Shown one piece after another: positions 51,371 through 60,781 of a DNA stretch of 64,000 nt (within the stretch, counting starts at the first letter, position 1; each line of letters opens with the position of its first letter). The notes beneath the pieces were generated by a model that was not told the origin of the DNA, ran no database searches, and was given only the letters and a program-made list of their open reading frames with translations. Location: assembly GCA_964503965.1 (NCBI GenBank), contig CAZDCK010000003.1, forward strand, positions 1 to 64,000, read 5' to 3'. The position numbers and the translations under genes are program-made. Origin of the DNA: Eutrophocola sp964503965 (lineage in GTDB: Bacteria > Pseudomonadota > Gammaproteobacteria > Pseudomonadales > Pseudohongiellaceae).

Positions 51371-53380
51371 TCAGCGACAGTGCTCCAGCAGAAGATTGCC
51401 GTAATCGTCGCAGTGAGCCTGCCAGCCGGGAGCAAGCCAGGTAGTGGCGTTGACATCAATAACCAGGGCTGGGCCTGACAACAAGCGTTCCGGGACAAGA
51501 TCTTCCCGTTTCACCAGGGGAACGGGTGATGCTATGCCATAGAGCTGTTTTTCAATGACTTCCTGGACATTGATGCCTGTCGGTGAACGTTTTTCCAGTG
51601 AGGTAAACTCCCTGTCTTCTGCTATCCTCGCCCGGACATTGACAAGCTCAACAGCCGCCGTCAGTCGATGACCATATCGTTTTTTATGGGCTGCATGGAA
51701 TGCTATGGTAGTCTCCTGCAGTCCCTGCCATGGGATATTGATACTGGACGACTGCCCCTGGTATCGTAAATCAACACTGAATTGCCTTGTCGTCTGGATA
51801 TCATCAATGCCCTCTGCTGCCAGCTGGGCAGTGCCTTCATCAGCCAGTTGCACAAATAGATCCTCAAGCGTTTGTTCACTGATATCGCCAACCAGGCACT
51901 GGTGGGTACGTGACAATTGTCGCTCCACGGGAGCCAGGAACATCCCCATGGCCGATAAAACCCCGGCATGGACAGGCACCATGGCTTCATGCATTCCCAT
52001 GGCTTCAGCCAGGGCGCAAATATGCAGGCCTCCGGCACCACCAAAACAGCAAAGGCGAAATCCTGCTGGATCATGGCCCCTGGCCACGGATATGACGCGA
52101 AGAGCCCTGGCCATATGTTCATTGGCGACCTGGACTATGCCCAGAGCAGCCTCCTCAACGGTAGTATTCAATGAGTCTGCTATCCCTGAGACCGCCTGAT
52201 ATGCGGCATTCTCATCAAGCGTCATGGCGCCACCAAGAAAAGCCCCGGACTGCAGCCTGCCCAGTACCAGGTTCGCGTCAGTGACTGTGGGGTTTTTTCC
52301 GCCGCGTCCATAGCAGGCGGGTCCTGGCATGGCACCGGCAGATTGTGGGCCAACCTGTAACAGACCTCCGGCATCTACGGCAGCAATGGAGCCGCCGCCG
52401 GCCCCTATGGTGTGCATATCCACCATGGGGACAGCCACCGGATAATCGCCAATTCTCCCTTCGGAGGTAAGACCAAAGCCATGGTTGAGGAGTGCCACAT
52501 CCGTAGACGTCCCGCCCATATCAAATGTCATGAGCTTTTGCTGGCCGGTGAGATCTGCCAGGTAACTGGCTGCAGCAAGTCCGCCGGCAGGACCTGACAG
52601 GAGGAGGTTGACGGCCATGTTTGCTGCCAGGTCTGCATCAATGGTTCCCCCGGATGACTGCATCACGGACAGGGGCGAAGGCGTTGTACCCTTTTTCAGT
52701 CGGAGTAAGTACTCCCTTACTAGCGGGCCCAGTGTGGAGTTAAGCCATGTAGCTATACCCCGTTCGTACTCCCGGTACTCCGGGAGAACATCACTGGAGC
52801 AGGAAATGAAGGGTTTTGCCGCCAGGTGGTTGGCCAGAAAGTTGACCACTGTTCGTTCATGATCATTGTTCATAAAGGAAAACAGCAGTGAGAGGGCAAT
52901 CGCATCGGGTGCGAGATCGTCCAGACGATCTGCAAGAGCTTCGAGATCCTGTTTTTCAATGGGTGCCAGTTCGCTACCCTGGCTGTCGAGTCTGCCGCTG
53001 ATTTCAAGACACAAATCGGCAGGAACGGGTGGTGTGATGGGGGGCGTTTCCAGTGCATAGAGTGAGGGCCTGGTTTGTCTCCCTATGGTCAGAGTGTCCC
53101 TGAAACCACGGTTGGTGACAAATGCAGTTCTCACACCCTTGCCTTCCAGCGCTGCATTGGTCGCCACGGTGCTGCCATGGATGATTTTAAGTCTGCCTTC
53201 GGCGACATCACCGGCTAGACCCATTTCTTTGATGCCCTGTAGAATGGCCTGTTCCGGTGCTTCGGGCGTGGACAGGACCTTGTGGGTTCGCAGTTGTGCA
53301 GCTTCACCAGAGGTTGTCAGCAGAACGAAGTCTGTAAAGGTGCCTCCAGTATCAACACCCAGGATTGTTTGTGCAGACAA
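51371..53380 (-). CDS. Hydantoinase/oxoprolinase family protein, HyuA-like subunit
   Basis: 669 residues. ILGVDTGGTFTDFVLL is the ATP-binding loop of the actin-fold N-terminal domain; LMTFDMGGTSTDVAL, VDMHTIGAGGGSIA and FGGAGGLHICALAEAMG are further family blocks. The family hydrolyses 5-oxoproline or hydantoins with ATP, normally as a HyuA/HyuB pair; no HyuB lies in the window. The start is TTG at 53380 because AAGGAGG lies seven bases before it; an upstream TTG at 53407 would put this signal inside the gene. Substrate unknown. Confidence 0.88.
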   Translation of the reverse strand: MSAQTILGVDTGGTFTDFVLLTTSGEAAQLRTHKVLSTPEAPEQAILQGIKEMGLAGDVAEGRLKIIHGSTVATNAALEGKGVRTAFVTNRGFRDTLTIGRQTRPSLYALETPPITPPVPADLCLEISGRLDSQGSELAPIEKQDLEALADRLDDLAPDAIALSLLFSFMNNDHERTVVNFLANHLAAKPFISCSSDVLPEYREYERGIATWLNSTLGPLVREYLLRLKKGTTPSPLSVMQSSGGTIDADLAANMAVNLLLSGPAGGLAAASYLADLTGQQKLMTFDMGGTSTDVALLNHGFGLTSEGRIGDYPVAVPMVDMHTIGAGGGSIAAVDAGGLLQVGPQSAGAMPGPACYGRGGKNPTVTDANLVLGRLQSGAFLGGAMTLDENAAYQAVSGIADSLNTTVEEAALGIVQVANEHMARALRVISVARGHDPAGFRLCCFGGAGGLHICALAEAMGMHEAMVPVHAGVLSAMGMFLAPVERQLSRTHQCLVGDISEQTLEDLFVQLADEGTAQLAAEGIDDIQTTRQFSVDLRYQGQSSSINIPWQGLQETTIAFHAAHKKRYGHRLTAAVELVNVRARIAEDREFTSLEKRSPTGINVQEVIEKQLYGIASPVPLVKREDLVPERLLSGPALVIDVNATTWLAPGWQAHCDDYGNLLLEHCR

Positions 53381-53468
53381 CCTGCAACCTCCTTGAACAC
53401 CGGGCAACCACCAATGTCATTCTTCGGTGTCGCCTTCAAAAGGTAGGCATTATAGCGCGGAATCCTCT

Positions 53469-54287
53469 ATGCCAGAGTTACCGGAAGTAGAAACCACAAG
53501 GCGGGGTATCGAGCCCCATATCCAGGGGCAGACTATTGAAAAGGTAGTGGTGCGTGAGAAGAAACTGCGCTGGCCCGTTCCGGCACGACTGAATGCATTG
53601 CTGACCGGGAAAACAGTGCTGTCAGTCAGGCGCCGTGCGAAGTACCTTCTGGTCGATGTGGCGACAGGCACGGTGATGATTCATCTTGGCATGTCGGGCA
53701 GTTTGCGAATTGTGCCGGCACAGACTCCCGCCAAAAAGCATGATCATGTGGATTTCCGCATGGCTGATGGCAAGGTGCTTCGTTTCAGGGATCCCCGGAA
53801 ATTTGGCAGTATCCATTGGCTTGATGCCGGGGATATTGCCATTCATCCTTTATTGGCGAGTCTGGGCCCTGAACCACTGGAAGGCGATTTCGATGGAGAT
53901 CTGCTATACACCCTGTCCAGGAAACGCAAGGCACCGGTAAAGACATTCATCATGGACAGCCATATAGTGGTTGGAGTGGGAAACATCTATGCAAACGAAG
54001 CCCTGTTTCGGGCTGGCATCAGGCCTTCAAAAGAGGCTGGGAGAATTTCTCTGGCAAAATACCGGGCCCTGGCTTCCGCGATCAGGGAAATACTGGCAGA
54101 GGCGATTCGTGTTGGAGGGACAACATTGAGGGACTTCACCGGCGGCGATGGTGAGCCTGGTTATTTCAAGCAATCCCTGTCGGTCTATGGCCGGGGTGGA
54201 GAACTCTGTGTAAAGTGTTCAGCTGACCTGAAGGAAATCAGGCTGGGCCAACGTTCAACAGTTTACTGTGGCAGGTGCCAGCGGTAA
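53469..54287 (+). CDS. mutM: Formamidopyrimidine-DNA glycosylase MutM
   Basis: 272 residues. It begins MPELPEVETTRRGIEPHI, with Pro2 as the catalytic nucleophile and Glu3. HVDFRMADGKVLRFRDPRKFG and VVGVGNIYANEALFRAGIRP are family blocks, and the C-terminal zinc finger CVKCSADLKEIRLGQR...CGRC is intact. It removes 8-oxoguanine and other oxidised purines. Start at 53469; the extended frame upstream is not part of the protein. Divergent from the hydantoinase gene. Confidence 0.97.
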   Translation: MPELPEVETTRRGIEPHIQGQTIEKVVVREKKLRWPVPARLNALLTGKTVLSVRRRAKYLLVDVATGTVMIHLGMSGSLRIVPAQTPAKKHDHVDFRMADGKVLRFRDPRKFGSIHWLDAGDIAIHPLLASLGPEPLEGDFDGDLLYTLSRKRKAPVKTFIMDSHIVVGVGNIYANEALFRAGIRPSKEAGRISLAKYRALASAIREILAEAIRVGGTTLRDFTGGDGEPGYFKQSLSVYGRGGELCVKCSADLKEIRLGQRSTVYCGRCQR

Positions 54288-54340
54288 CATCCATTTCAAA
54301 TTTAAATATCTGGCCTGTAAACCGGCGCAAAGGTACACCC

Positions 54341-54754
54341 ATGAAAACTGCATCAGGTAATTTGTTCCGCTCATTGATTCTCGCTGCAGTGACGCTGTCG
54401 GCGTCATCAGGTGCATCGGCCCATCACTCGTTCGCCGTTCACTTTTTGCCAGAAGGGGAAGTTACGGTCACCGGTGTCGTAACAAGCTTTCGCTTTGCAA
54501 ACCCTCATGGCGTCATAGAGCTGACGGCGCTTGATGAAAACGGAAATGAGGTCCATTGGCGGGCCGAGACCAACTCTCCGAACCTGCTGCGCCGTCGTGG
54601 CTGGACCAGGGATTCCGTACCTGTGGGTGAGCAGGTCACTATGACAGGATGGCCTGCCCGTGAAGATGAGCACTATATGAGAATTCGCAGCATGACTTAT
54701 TCCGATGGCAGTGTTCTGTCAACACAGCGTGGTGCTGTACCGGATCAGGACTGA
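54341..54754 (+). CDS. DUF6152 family secreted protein
   Basis: 137 residues. A signal peptide (LFRSLILAAVTLSASSGASA) is followed by HHSFAVHFLPEGEVTVTGVV, the DUF6152 opening, and then FANPHGVIELTALDENG and VPVGEQVTMTGWPAREDE. The fold is a small beta-barrel likely in the periplasm. Function unknown. It overlaps nothing and is followed within 22 bases by another secreted protein gene, which suggests a two-gene unit. Confidence 0.8.
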   Translation: MKTASGNLFRSLILAAVTLSASSGASAHHSFAVHFLPEGEVTVTGVVTSFRFANPHGVIELTALDENGNEVHWRAETNSPNLLRRRGWTRDSVPVGEQVTMTGWPAREDEHYMRIRSMTYSDGSVLSTQRGAVPDQD

Positions 54755-54776
54755 CCTGACATACCCAGGAAACCCC

Positions 54777-55508
54777 ATGACCAGACTCTATTCAATCACC
54801 CTTTCATTTTTTGCATTGCTACTGGTAACAACGGCTGCTGCCAGAGCACAAGCCCCTGAACTGTCTGGATTCTGGACAGTACAATTTGGCGCTGAGCCCG
54901 GGTCCACGGACCTGATGGAAAAGCTGCCCGATGACGCGATCTTCATCAATGATGCCGGGGGTGGTGAGCTGGCTGAAGGGGATTATGGCGGTTTGACCCT
55001 GACAGACAGGGCGCTGGAAGAAATCAGGAACTATGATTTCGATTATGAATTTTCAGTAGGCTATACCTGTGTGCCACCGTCAGCGGCGTTTTATATGCAG
55101 GCCCCCTTTCCCATGGAAATCCATCAGGGCAGGGACATGATTGTGCTGCGCATGGAGTATTTTGACATGGTTCGCATTGTCTTTATGGATGGCAGGGAAC
55201 ACCCGGGAGAGGATTATCCCCACAGCAAAAACGGCCACTCCATAGGTCACTGGGAAGGCGATGAACTGGTGGTGGATACTACCCATATGTCGGAATCCAC
55301 CTTCATGAACAATGGTTTTAATCACAGCGAAAACCTTCACATGGTGGAGCGTTTCAAGATGAGTGAAGATGGCAGCACGCTTTTCCTCACGCAACTGTAT
55401 GAGGATCCGGAAGTGTTCAGGGAGAGGGCATCACGATTCATGGCCTGGCGAAAAGTGCCGGGAGAACACATCTATCCCTACGACTGCGATCCTTCGTTTG
55501 GCATATAA
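54777..55508 (+). CDS. Secreted protein found with DUF6152 genes, unknown function
   Basis: 243 residues. Signal peptide core LSFFALLLVTTAAARA, then QAPELSGFWTVQFGAEPG. The rest includes GYTCVPPSAAFYMQAPFPMEI, HEGDELVVDTTHMSE-like GHWEGDELVVDTTHMSES and a C-terminal FMAWRKVPGEHIYPYDCDP. I recognise this type as a companion of DUF6152 proteins in gammaproteobacteria but not by a function. Start at 54777 fits the signal peptide. Confidence 0.65.
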   Translation: MTRLYSITLSFFALLLVTTAAARAQAPELSGFWTVQFGAEPGSTDLMEKLPDDAIFINDAGGGELAEGDYGGLTLTDRALEEIRNYDFDYEFSVGYTCVPPSAAFYMQAPFPMEIHQGRDMIVLRMEYFDMVRIVFMDGREHPGEDYPHSKNGHSIGHWEGDELVVDTTHMSESTFMNNGFNHSENLHMVERFKMSEDGSTLFLTQLYEDPEVFRERASRFMAWRKVPGEHIYPYDCDPSFGI

Positions 55509-55524
55509 ATTACAGGTTGCCTGA

Positions 55525-55776
55525 TCAGGATTTTCCGGTCAGGTTCCTGTATTTCACCATGAGCTCATCATGGCTTTCTTCATACTCTGGGTTCAGGGGG
55601 ATGCAGTCCACAGGACAAACCTCGACACACTGCGAGGTTTCGAAGTGACCCACACATTCGGTGCAGAGCTTCGGATCAATTACATAAATCAGTTCACCCA
55701 TTGATATGGCATCATTGGGGCACTCAGGTTCACAGACGTCGCAGTTGATACATTCGTCAGTGATCATCAATGCCAT
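55525..55776 (-). CDS. YfhL-type 2[4Fe-4S] ferredoxin
   Basis: 83 residues. CINCDVCEPECP and a second cysteine set (LCTEC, then SQCVEVCPVDC) supply eight cluster ligands, with the extra loop of the Alvin/YfhL ferredoxins. The last 25 residues form a helical tail (PEYEESHDELMVKYRNL). It is a soluble electron carrier. Its start overlaps the coaD stop by one base, a standard pairing. Confidence 0.93.
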   Translation of the reverse strand: MALMITDECINCDVCEPECPNDAISMGELIYVIDPKLCTECVGHFETSQCVEVCPVDCIPLNPEYEESHDELMVKYRNLTGKS

Positions 55777-56249
55777 CAGTCAGACTCCTTCATTGCCCTG
55801 GCCACGACAGGTGACACGAATTCTGAAATGTCCCCGCCATAGGCCGCAATTTCCCGCACGAGGGTGGATGAAATATAGGAATACTGTTCTGCCGGAGCCA
55901 GGAAAATAGTTTCAATTTCCGGAGCAAGTATCCTGTTCATTCCCACCAGCTGAAATTCATATTCAAAGTCAGCCACGGTACGCAGACCACGCAGGATCAG
56001 ATTGGCGCCTTCATTTTTTACGAATTCAGTGAGCAGTCCATCGAAGCCCTTTACCCCCACATTATCAAGATGGGAAAGTACTTCCTTGCAGACGGCTACG
56101 CGTCGATCCAGGCTCGCATAGGTGGATTTGGCCTTGCTGGTGCCAACAGCAACAATCACCCTGTCAAAAATAGCCGAAGCCCGCTCTACCAGGTCGGTAT
56201 GGCCATTGGTAATGGGATTGAAGGTGCCGGGATAAACAACAGTTCTCAT
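55776..56249 (-). CDS. coaD: Pantetheine-phosphate adenylyltransferase
   Basis: 157 residues. TVVYPGTFNPITNGHTDLVERA contains the TxGHxD nucleotidyltransferase motif; ANLILRGLRTVADFEYEFQL and EQYSYISSTLVREIAAYGGDISEFV are CoaD signatures. It makes dephospho-CoA. The start at 56249 is the family start; an upstream extension to 56435 overlaps the symporter gene and is unlikely. CoaBC, which acts earlier in the pathway, is encoded at 33.1 kb. Confidence 0.96.
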   Translation of the reverse strand: MRTVVYPGTFNPITNGHTDLVERASAIFDRVIVAVGTSKAKSTYASLDRRVAVCKEVLSHLDNVGVKGFDGLLTEFVKNEGANLILRGLRTVADFEYEFQLVGMNRILAPEIETIFLAPAEQYSYISSTLVREIAAYGGDISEFVSPVVARAMKESD

Positions 56250-56417
56250 GGAAATGCCCGTGAAATTTTCGAGGACAAAATTATACAACAAAACTGCCTG
56301 CCAGGCTGGAGGGTCTGTGTTCCCGGGGCTAGACCCAGGCAGGTAATCTGTTATTGTTGGCCATTGTTTCCAGACACCCTGTCTTGGCAGATCAAAACAA
56401 AAAAGGGGCATTCCTGA

Positions 56418-57782
56418 ATGCAGCAGCAAGCTCATGAAAACTGGTCTTCACGGTGGCTTTTTATTCTGGCTGCTGTCGGCTCCTCTGTTGGTCTGGCCAA
56501 TATCTGGCGATTTCCCTATTACACCGGTGAGAACGGAGGCGGCGCATTTGTATTTATTTACATCGCCGCTGTTTTCTTTCTGGCTCTGCCACTGGTTATT
56601 GCGGAATTCATGCTTGGAAGACGGGGCCAGAGTTGCCCTACCGAAGCCCTGAAAAAAATCATCGAGGAAACAGGTGCTGGTGCCTGGTGGGTGTTGATAG
56701 GCGTCATGGGTATTATCACGGCCAGTCTTATTCTCTCTTTCTACAGCATGATCGGCGGTGAGACCGTGATCTATGCCGGGAAAAGCCTGTTGGGGCAGTT
56801 CAATGGTATTTCCGGTGATGAAGCGGCGGCCATGTCTGCCCGGTTCAATGGCAGTTTTCCCACGGTTCTTTTCGGGCATACACTGTTCATGGCTATTACG
56901 GTATACATATCAGCGAATGGGATTGCCGGCGGTCTGGAGAAGGCGGTGAAATGGCTTATGCCCCTGTTGTTTGTTATTTTGCTGGGCATGGTGGGTTACG
57001 CCATGGTAGCCGGGGATTTCAGTACTGCACTGGCCTATCTTTTCACACCTGATTTCAGCCGGGTCAATGCCAGCGTTATTATTGAGGCTTTCGGCCAGGC
57101 ATTCTTCTCCGTAAGTGTGGGTGCGACCACCCTGATGGCTTATGGCTCCTACCTGAAACGCGATGATTCCATCTCTGACTCAGCAGCCCTGATTGTGACT
57201 GCAGACACACTCGTTGCACTGCTGGCAGGTCTGGCCCTGTTTCCGATTATTTTTGCTTTTGGGCTGGATGCCGGTGGCGGTCCTGGCCTGGTATTTGAAA
57301 CCGTACCGCTGGCTTTCGGTAACATGCCCGGCGGTATGTTTTTTGGTGCCCTGTTCTTCATCCTGCTATTTGTCGCCGCCATCACTTCCTCTATATCCAT
57401 GCTGGAAGTCCCTGTTGCCTGGCTTACCAGTAAGCCGGAGTGGAGCCGGAAGAAAGCCGCTATTGCTACCGGGCTGTTTATCTGGCTGATCGGATTCCTG
57501 TCCGTGTTATCCCTGAATGGGTTACAGGGTTTTTATCCCCTGGGTTTTCTTGGAATTGAAAAAACCTTTTTTGATCTTTTTGATTACCTGACAGGCAGCA
57601 TTATGCTGCCTGTCACCGGATTGCTGACAGCGATCCTTGTGGGGTGGGTCATTCCTGATGCCATCTCAAGGGAAGAGCTTTCTGTGCTTGAGTCCCATCA
57701 TTGGTACAAGGCCTGGCGGTTCATACTGCGCTATGGGGTCACTATTGTGATGGCCGTGGTTTTCTATAATCTTGTTTTCTGA
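56418..57782 (+). CDS. Sodium-dependent transporter, SLC6/NSS family
   Basis: 454 residues. WLFILAAVGSSVGLANIWRFPYYTGENGGG is the first helix with the sodium/substrate site of bacterial NSS proteins such as LeuT/MhsT; AFGQAFFSVSVGATTLMAYGSY contains the equivalent of helix 6. About 11-12 hydrophobic helices. It likely takes up an amino acid with sodium. No adjacent gene identifies the substrate. Divergent from coaD, followed at 57807 by the RidA-family gene. Confidence 0.9.
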   Translation: MQQQAHENWSSRWLFILAAVGSSVGLANIWRFPYYTGENGGGAFVFIYIAAVFFLALPLVIAEFMLGRRGQSCPTEALKKIIEETGAGAWWVLIGVMGIITASLILSFYSMIGGETVIYAGKSLLGQFNGISGDEAAAMSARFNGSFPTVLFGHTLFMAITVYISANGIAGGLEKAVKWLMPLLFVILLGMVGYAMVAGDFSTALAYLFTPDFSRVNASVIIEAFGQAFFSVSVGATTLMAYGSYLKRDDSISDSAALIVTADTLVALLAGLALFPIIFAFGLDAGGGPGLVFETVPLAFGNMPGGMFFGALFFILLFVAAITSSISMLEVPVAWLTSKPEWSRKKAAIATGLFIWLIGFLSVLSLNGLQGFYPLGFLGIEKTFFDLFDYLTGSIMLPVTGLLTAILVGWVIPDAISREELSVLESHHWYKAWRFILRYGVTIVMAVVFYNLVF

Positions 57783-57806
57783 TGATTGGAAAGGAGGTTT
57801 CTGGTC

Positions 57807-58199
57807 TTGGTTGAATACCTTGTTTCGCAAACCCTGATTGCCCCGAAGTTCAGGTACAGCCAGTTGGTCAAAGCCGGCCCGCATTATTATCTCAGTGGTA
57901 TGGTCGGCCTGGATAATGACACAGGGCAAATTGTTGCCGGCGGGGTTGGACCGGAAACTGAAAAAATTCTGGAGAACCTGCAGTTGCTGATGAATGAGTT
58001 TGGTCTTGACTGGCAGCATCTAGCATTTGCGCGGGTTTATTCATCAGACTTTGAGCGTTTCAGTGAATTCAATGCTGTCTGGGAGGCGCAGTTTGATTCC
58101 CTGGAAAAAGCACCTCCTGCCCGCAGCTCTATTGGCGTAGACGCGCTTCCACTGGGCGCTACGGTGGAAATTGAATTTACTTTTTACAAGGAAATCTAG
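57807..58199 (+). CDS. RidA family protein
   Basis: 130 residues. YSQLVKAGPHYYLSGMVGLDNDTGQIV and WQHLAFARVYSSDFERFSEFNAVW belong to the RidA (YjgF/YER057c) fold; ARSSIGVDALPLGATVEIEF holds the Arg that in active members deaminates reactive enamines/imines. Start is TTG at 57807 following AGGAGG; the open frame begins earlier at 57786 but contains the ribosome site. In many relatives a ridA gene lies beside spoT, which is not the case here. Confidence 0.88.
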   Translation: MVEYLVSQTLIAPKFRYSQLVKAGPHYYLSGMVGLDNDTGQIVAGGVGPETEKILENLQLLMNEFGLDWQHLAFARVYSSDFERFSEFNAVWEAQFDSLEKAPPARSSIGVDALPLGATVEIEFTFYKEI

Positions 58200-58344
58200 C
58201 GGCAGCAAAAACAGGGATCAGGCCGTTATGTCCTGAGGCTGGTCTTGTGCAGATGTCGTCCATTCCATGACGTCATTGTAGTCTCGAAACACTTTGACCT
58301 GTTTCTTTGAATTCGGCGAAAATTCCTGATCATTTCGTAGACCA

Positions 58345-58929
58345 TTATGACCCGCATACACCATAAAACACCTGCCCGGCCTTACCGGACTTGAGCAATG
58401 ATAATTCCTTTGGGATGTCTATAGAGTCGAGTGAGACGTCAGACTCGAGATAGATTAGTCCCCTGGATTTCAGTAAACCTTTATTGGTAATCATGCTCAG
58501 GCACTCTGGCAGCAGCCCCAGGGCATAAGGGGGGTCCAGAAAGATGATGTCAAAAGGGGCGGGCTCCTTCTGCGCTTGCAGCCATTGCATGCCATCAGCC
58601 GTGATGACATGCATATTGCTGCATTCGAGAACTTTGCAATTGGCCATCAGCATATCAGTCACTTTTGTTGAGCTGTCAATGGCAGTGACAGTGTCGGCCC
58701 CCCTGGAGCAGGCTTCAAAAGCCAGGGCGCCGCTGCCGGAAAAGAGGTCCAGGCAGCTGGCACCGGCTATATCCAGCTGAAGCCAGTTGAAAAGCGTTTC
58801 CCTGATGCGATCCGTGGTGGGCCGAAGTGATGGAATATCTCCGGGGAATGACAGCTTCCTGCCTCGCCACTCACCGGCAATGATACGGAATCTGTCCCGG
58901 TCACTTTTCTTACTGGAATAATTGGTCAT
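58345..58929 (-). CDS. rsmD: 16S rRNA (guanine(966)-N(2))-methyltransferase RsmD
   Basis: 194 residues. RIIAGEWRGRKLSFPGDIPSLRPTTDRIRE is the RsmD opening; CLDLFSGSGALAFEACSRGA binds SAM and FLDPPYALG is the DPPY catalytic motif. It methylates G966 in 16S rRNA. Start at 58929 chosen from the conserved N-terminus; the frame reaches 59118 upstream but that would overlap ftsY. Divergent from ftsY, the standard neighbour. Confidence 0.93.
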   Translation of the reverse strand: MTNYSSKKSDRDRFRIIAGEWRGRKLSFPGDIPSLRPTTDRIRETLFNWLQLDIAGASCLDLFSGSGALAFEACSRGADTVTAIDSSTKVTDMLMANCKVLECSNMHVITADGMQWLQAQKEPAPFDIIFLDPPYALGLLPECLSMITNKGLLKSRGLIYLESDVSLDSIDIPKELSLLKSGKAGQVFYGVCGS

Positions 58930-59076
58930 AAAAGTCTGCTTCGCTACAAGCCTGCCAAACATCTGGTGATTCATGGCTGTCCGGCTGGTCATTGTGCCAG
59001 ATTTTCTGTGGCATAGCAGGGGCAGTGCTGATAGGATAGCGAGCCTCAAAATCACTATCTCAACTCGTATAAACCC

Positions 59077-60093
59077 ATGTTTGGATTTGGCAAAAAAAAC
59101 CGGGAACAGACCGCACAACCCGAAGAGCAGACTGCTGGTGACAAAGTTCAGGAGACAGCCAGTGATTCACTCTTCGAAAGGCTGAAATCCGGTCTACAGA
59201 AAACCCGCAACAATCTGGGCGAGGGTCTGGCCAGTGTCTTGGCCGGCAAAAAGGCCATTGATGAGGAACTACTGGAAGAACTGGAAAGCCAGCTCCTTGT
59301 AGCCGATGTGGGAATAGAGGCAACTACAACCATCATTGATGAGCTTACTGCCAGTCTTAAACGTAACCAGCTCAAGGATTCCGAAGCCCTTTACGAAGCC
59401 CTTCAGGAGAAGTTGTTTGATTTACTGTCTCACTGTGAAAAGCCACTGGACATTCCTGCCGGGCGTAAGAAGCCTTTTGTAATTCTGATGGTGGGAGTCA
59501 ACGGTGTTGGTAAAACAACAACCATTGGCAAGCTGGCCAGCAAACTGCAAAAAGACAGGCGTTCAGTGATGCTGGCAGCAGGTGACACCTTCCGTGCGGC
59601 TGCGGTGGAACAGTTGCAGGCCTGGGGAGAAAGACATGATGTTCCTGTGGTGGCCCAGCATACCGGGGCCGACAGTGCGTCAGTAATTTACGATGCCTAC
59701 GAATCAGCCTGTGCCCGGAATATGGATGTGCTCATAGCCGATACAGCGGGCCGCCTGCACAATAAGGACAATCTTATGCAGGAACTGGAAAAGGTCGTGC
59801 GAGTCCTGAAAAAGCTGGACGAGGATATTCCCCATGAAATCATGCTGGTCCTTGATGCCGGCACCGGGCAGAATGGACTCAGTCAGGCTGAACACTTCAG
59901 TAAAGCCGTGAAAATCTCGGGCATCACCCTGACCAAGCTGGATGGTACGGCCAAAGGTGGTATGATTTTCGCCATTGCCAGGCACTTCGGCCTTCCTATC
60001 CGTTTTATTGGTATAGGTGAGAAAGCTGAAGATTTACGCCCTTTCAACGCCCGTGATTTCGTGGCGGCCCTGTTTAACCGCGAACATAGCTAA
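59077..60093 (+). CDS. ftsY: Signal recognition particle receptor FtsY
   Basis: 338 residues. After a short acidic N-terminal A region (first 35 residues) comes the NG domain: LILMVGVNGVGKTTTIGKLA-type P-loop (VILMVGVNGVGKTTT), AAGDTFRAAAVEQLQAW, IADTAGRL and TKLDGTAKGG. GTPase that docks SRP-ribosome complexes at the membrane. The A region is much shorter than in E. coli. First gene of ftsY-ftsE-ftsX. Confidence 0.97.
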   Translation: MFGFGKKNREQTAQPEEQTAGDKVQETASDSLFERLKSGLQKTRNNLGEGLASVLAGKKAIDEELLEELESQLLVADVGIEATTTIIDELTASLKRNQLKDSEALYEALQEKLFDLLSHCEKPLDIPAGRKKPFVILMVGVNGVGKTTTIGKLASKLQKDRRSVMLAAGDTFRAAAVEQLQAWGERHDVPVVAQHTGADSASVIYDAYESACARNMDVLIADTAGRLHNKDNLMQELEKVVRVLKKLDEDIPHEIMLVLDAGTGQNGLSQAEHFSKAVKISGITLTKLDGTAKGGMIFAIARHFGLPIRFIGIGEKAEDLRPFNARDFVAALFNREHS

Positions 60094-60109
60094 CTGATAC
60101 CCACCGCTG

Positions 60110-60781
60110 ATGATCAAGTTTGACAGTGTCAGCAAACGTTACCCTGGTGGCCATGAAGCCCTCCTGAATATCAGCTTCCATTTACACGAGGGGGAGTTTG
60201 CTTTTCTGACGGGGCACTCCGGCGCCGGTAAAAGTACCCTGCTCAAGCTCGTGATGCAGATGGAGAAAGCCTCTGCTGGACAGGTCTTTGTTCATGGAAA
60301 GAATCTTAACCGACTGTCCCGTCGTCAGCTCCCATATTTTCGCCGCGACATCGGCGTTGTCTTCCAGGACCATCAACTCCTTTTTGATCGCACCGTGTTC
60401 GAGAATGTTGCCCTGCCCCTGCAGGTAGCCGGTTATGATAATGAGAAGGCGGCACGTCGTGTTCGTGCTGCACTGGACAAGGTGGGCCTGTTAAACAAGG
60501 AAAACCAGTATCCCATCGCCTTGTCGGGTGGAGAGCAGCAACGGGTAGGCATTGCTCGAGCGGTAGTCAACAAGCCGGCCTTGCTGCTGGCCGATGAGCC
60601 CACAGGTAATCTTGACCCTGAATTATCTGCAGAAATCATGGCCCTGTTTGAATTGTTCAGTCAGGTGGGTACAAGTGTGCTGATAGCCACCCATGACCTG
60701 GCTCTTATAGACCGTCAGCGACACCGGGTATTGACGCTGGACAAGGGGCGGCTGGTCAGTAACAGGACAGGAAGTGATTGA
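60110..60781 (+). CDS. ftsE: Cell division ATP-binding protein FtsE
   Basis: 223 residues. Walker A GHSGAGKSTLLKL, signature LSGGEQQRVGIARAVV, and Walker B LLADEPTGNLDPEL are intact. With FtsX it forms a type VII ABC complex that activates peptidoglycan hydrolases at the division site. Stop and the ftsX start are adjacent (TGAATG). Confidence 0.97.
   Translation: MIKFDSVSKRYPGGHEALLNISFHLHEGEFAFLTGHSGAGKSTLLKLVMQMEKASAGQVFVHGKNLNRLSRRQLPYFRRDIGVVFQDHQLLFDRTVFENVALPLQVAGYDNEKAARRVRAALDKVGLLNKENQYPIALSGGEQQRVGIARAVVNKPALLLADEPTGNLDPELSAEIMALFELFSQVGTSVLIATHDLALIDRQRHRVLTLDKGRLVSNRTGSD

Noticed and set aside
56250..56435. Longer coaD start at 56435
   Set aside because: CoaD proteins begin at the M-x-T-V-Y-P-G-T-F region; the extension overlaps the symporter start.
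58930..59118. Longer rsmD start at 59118
   Set aside because: It would overlap ftsY and add residues absent from RsmD proteins.
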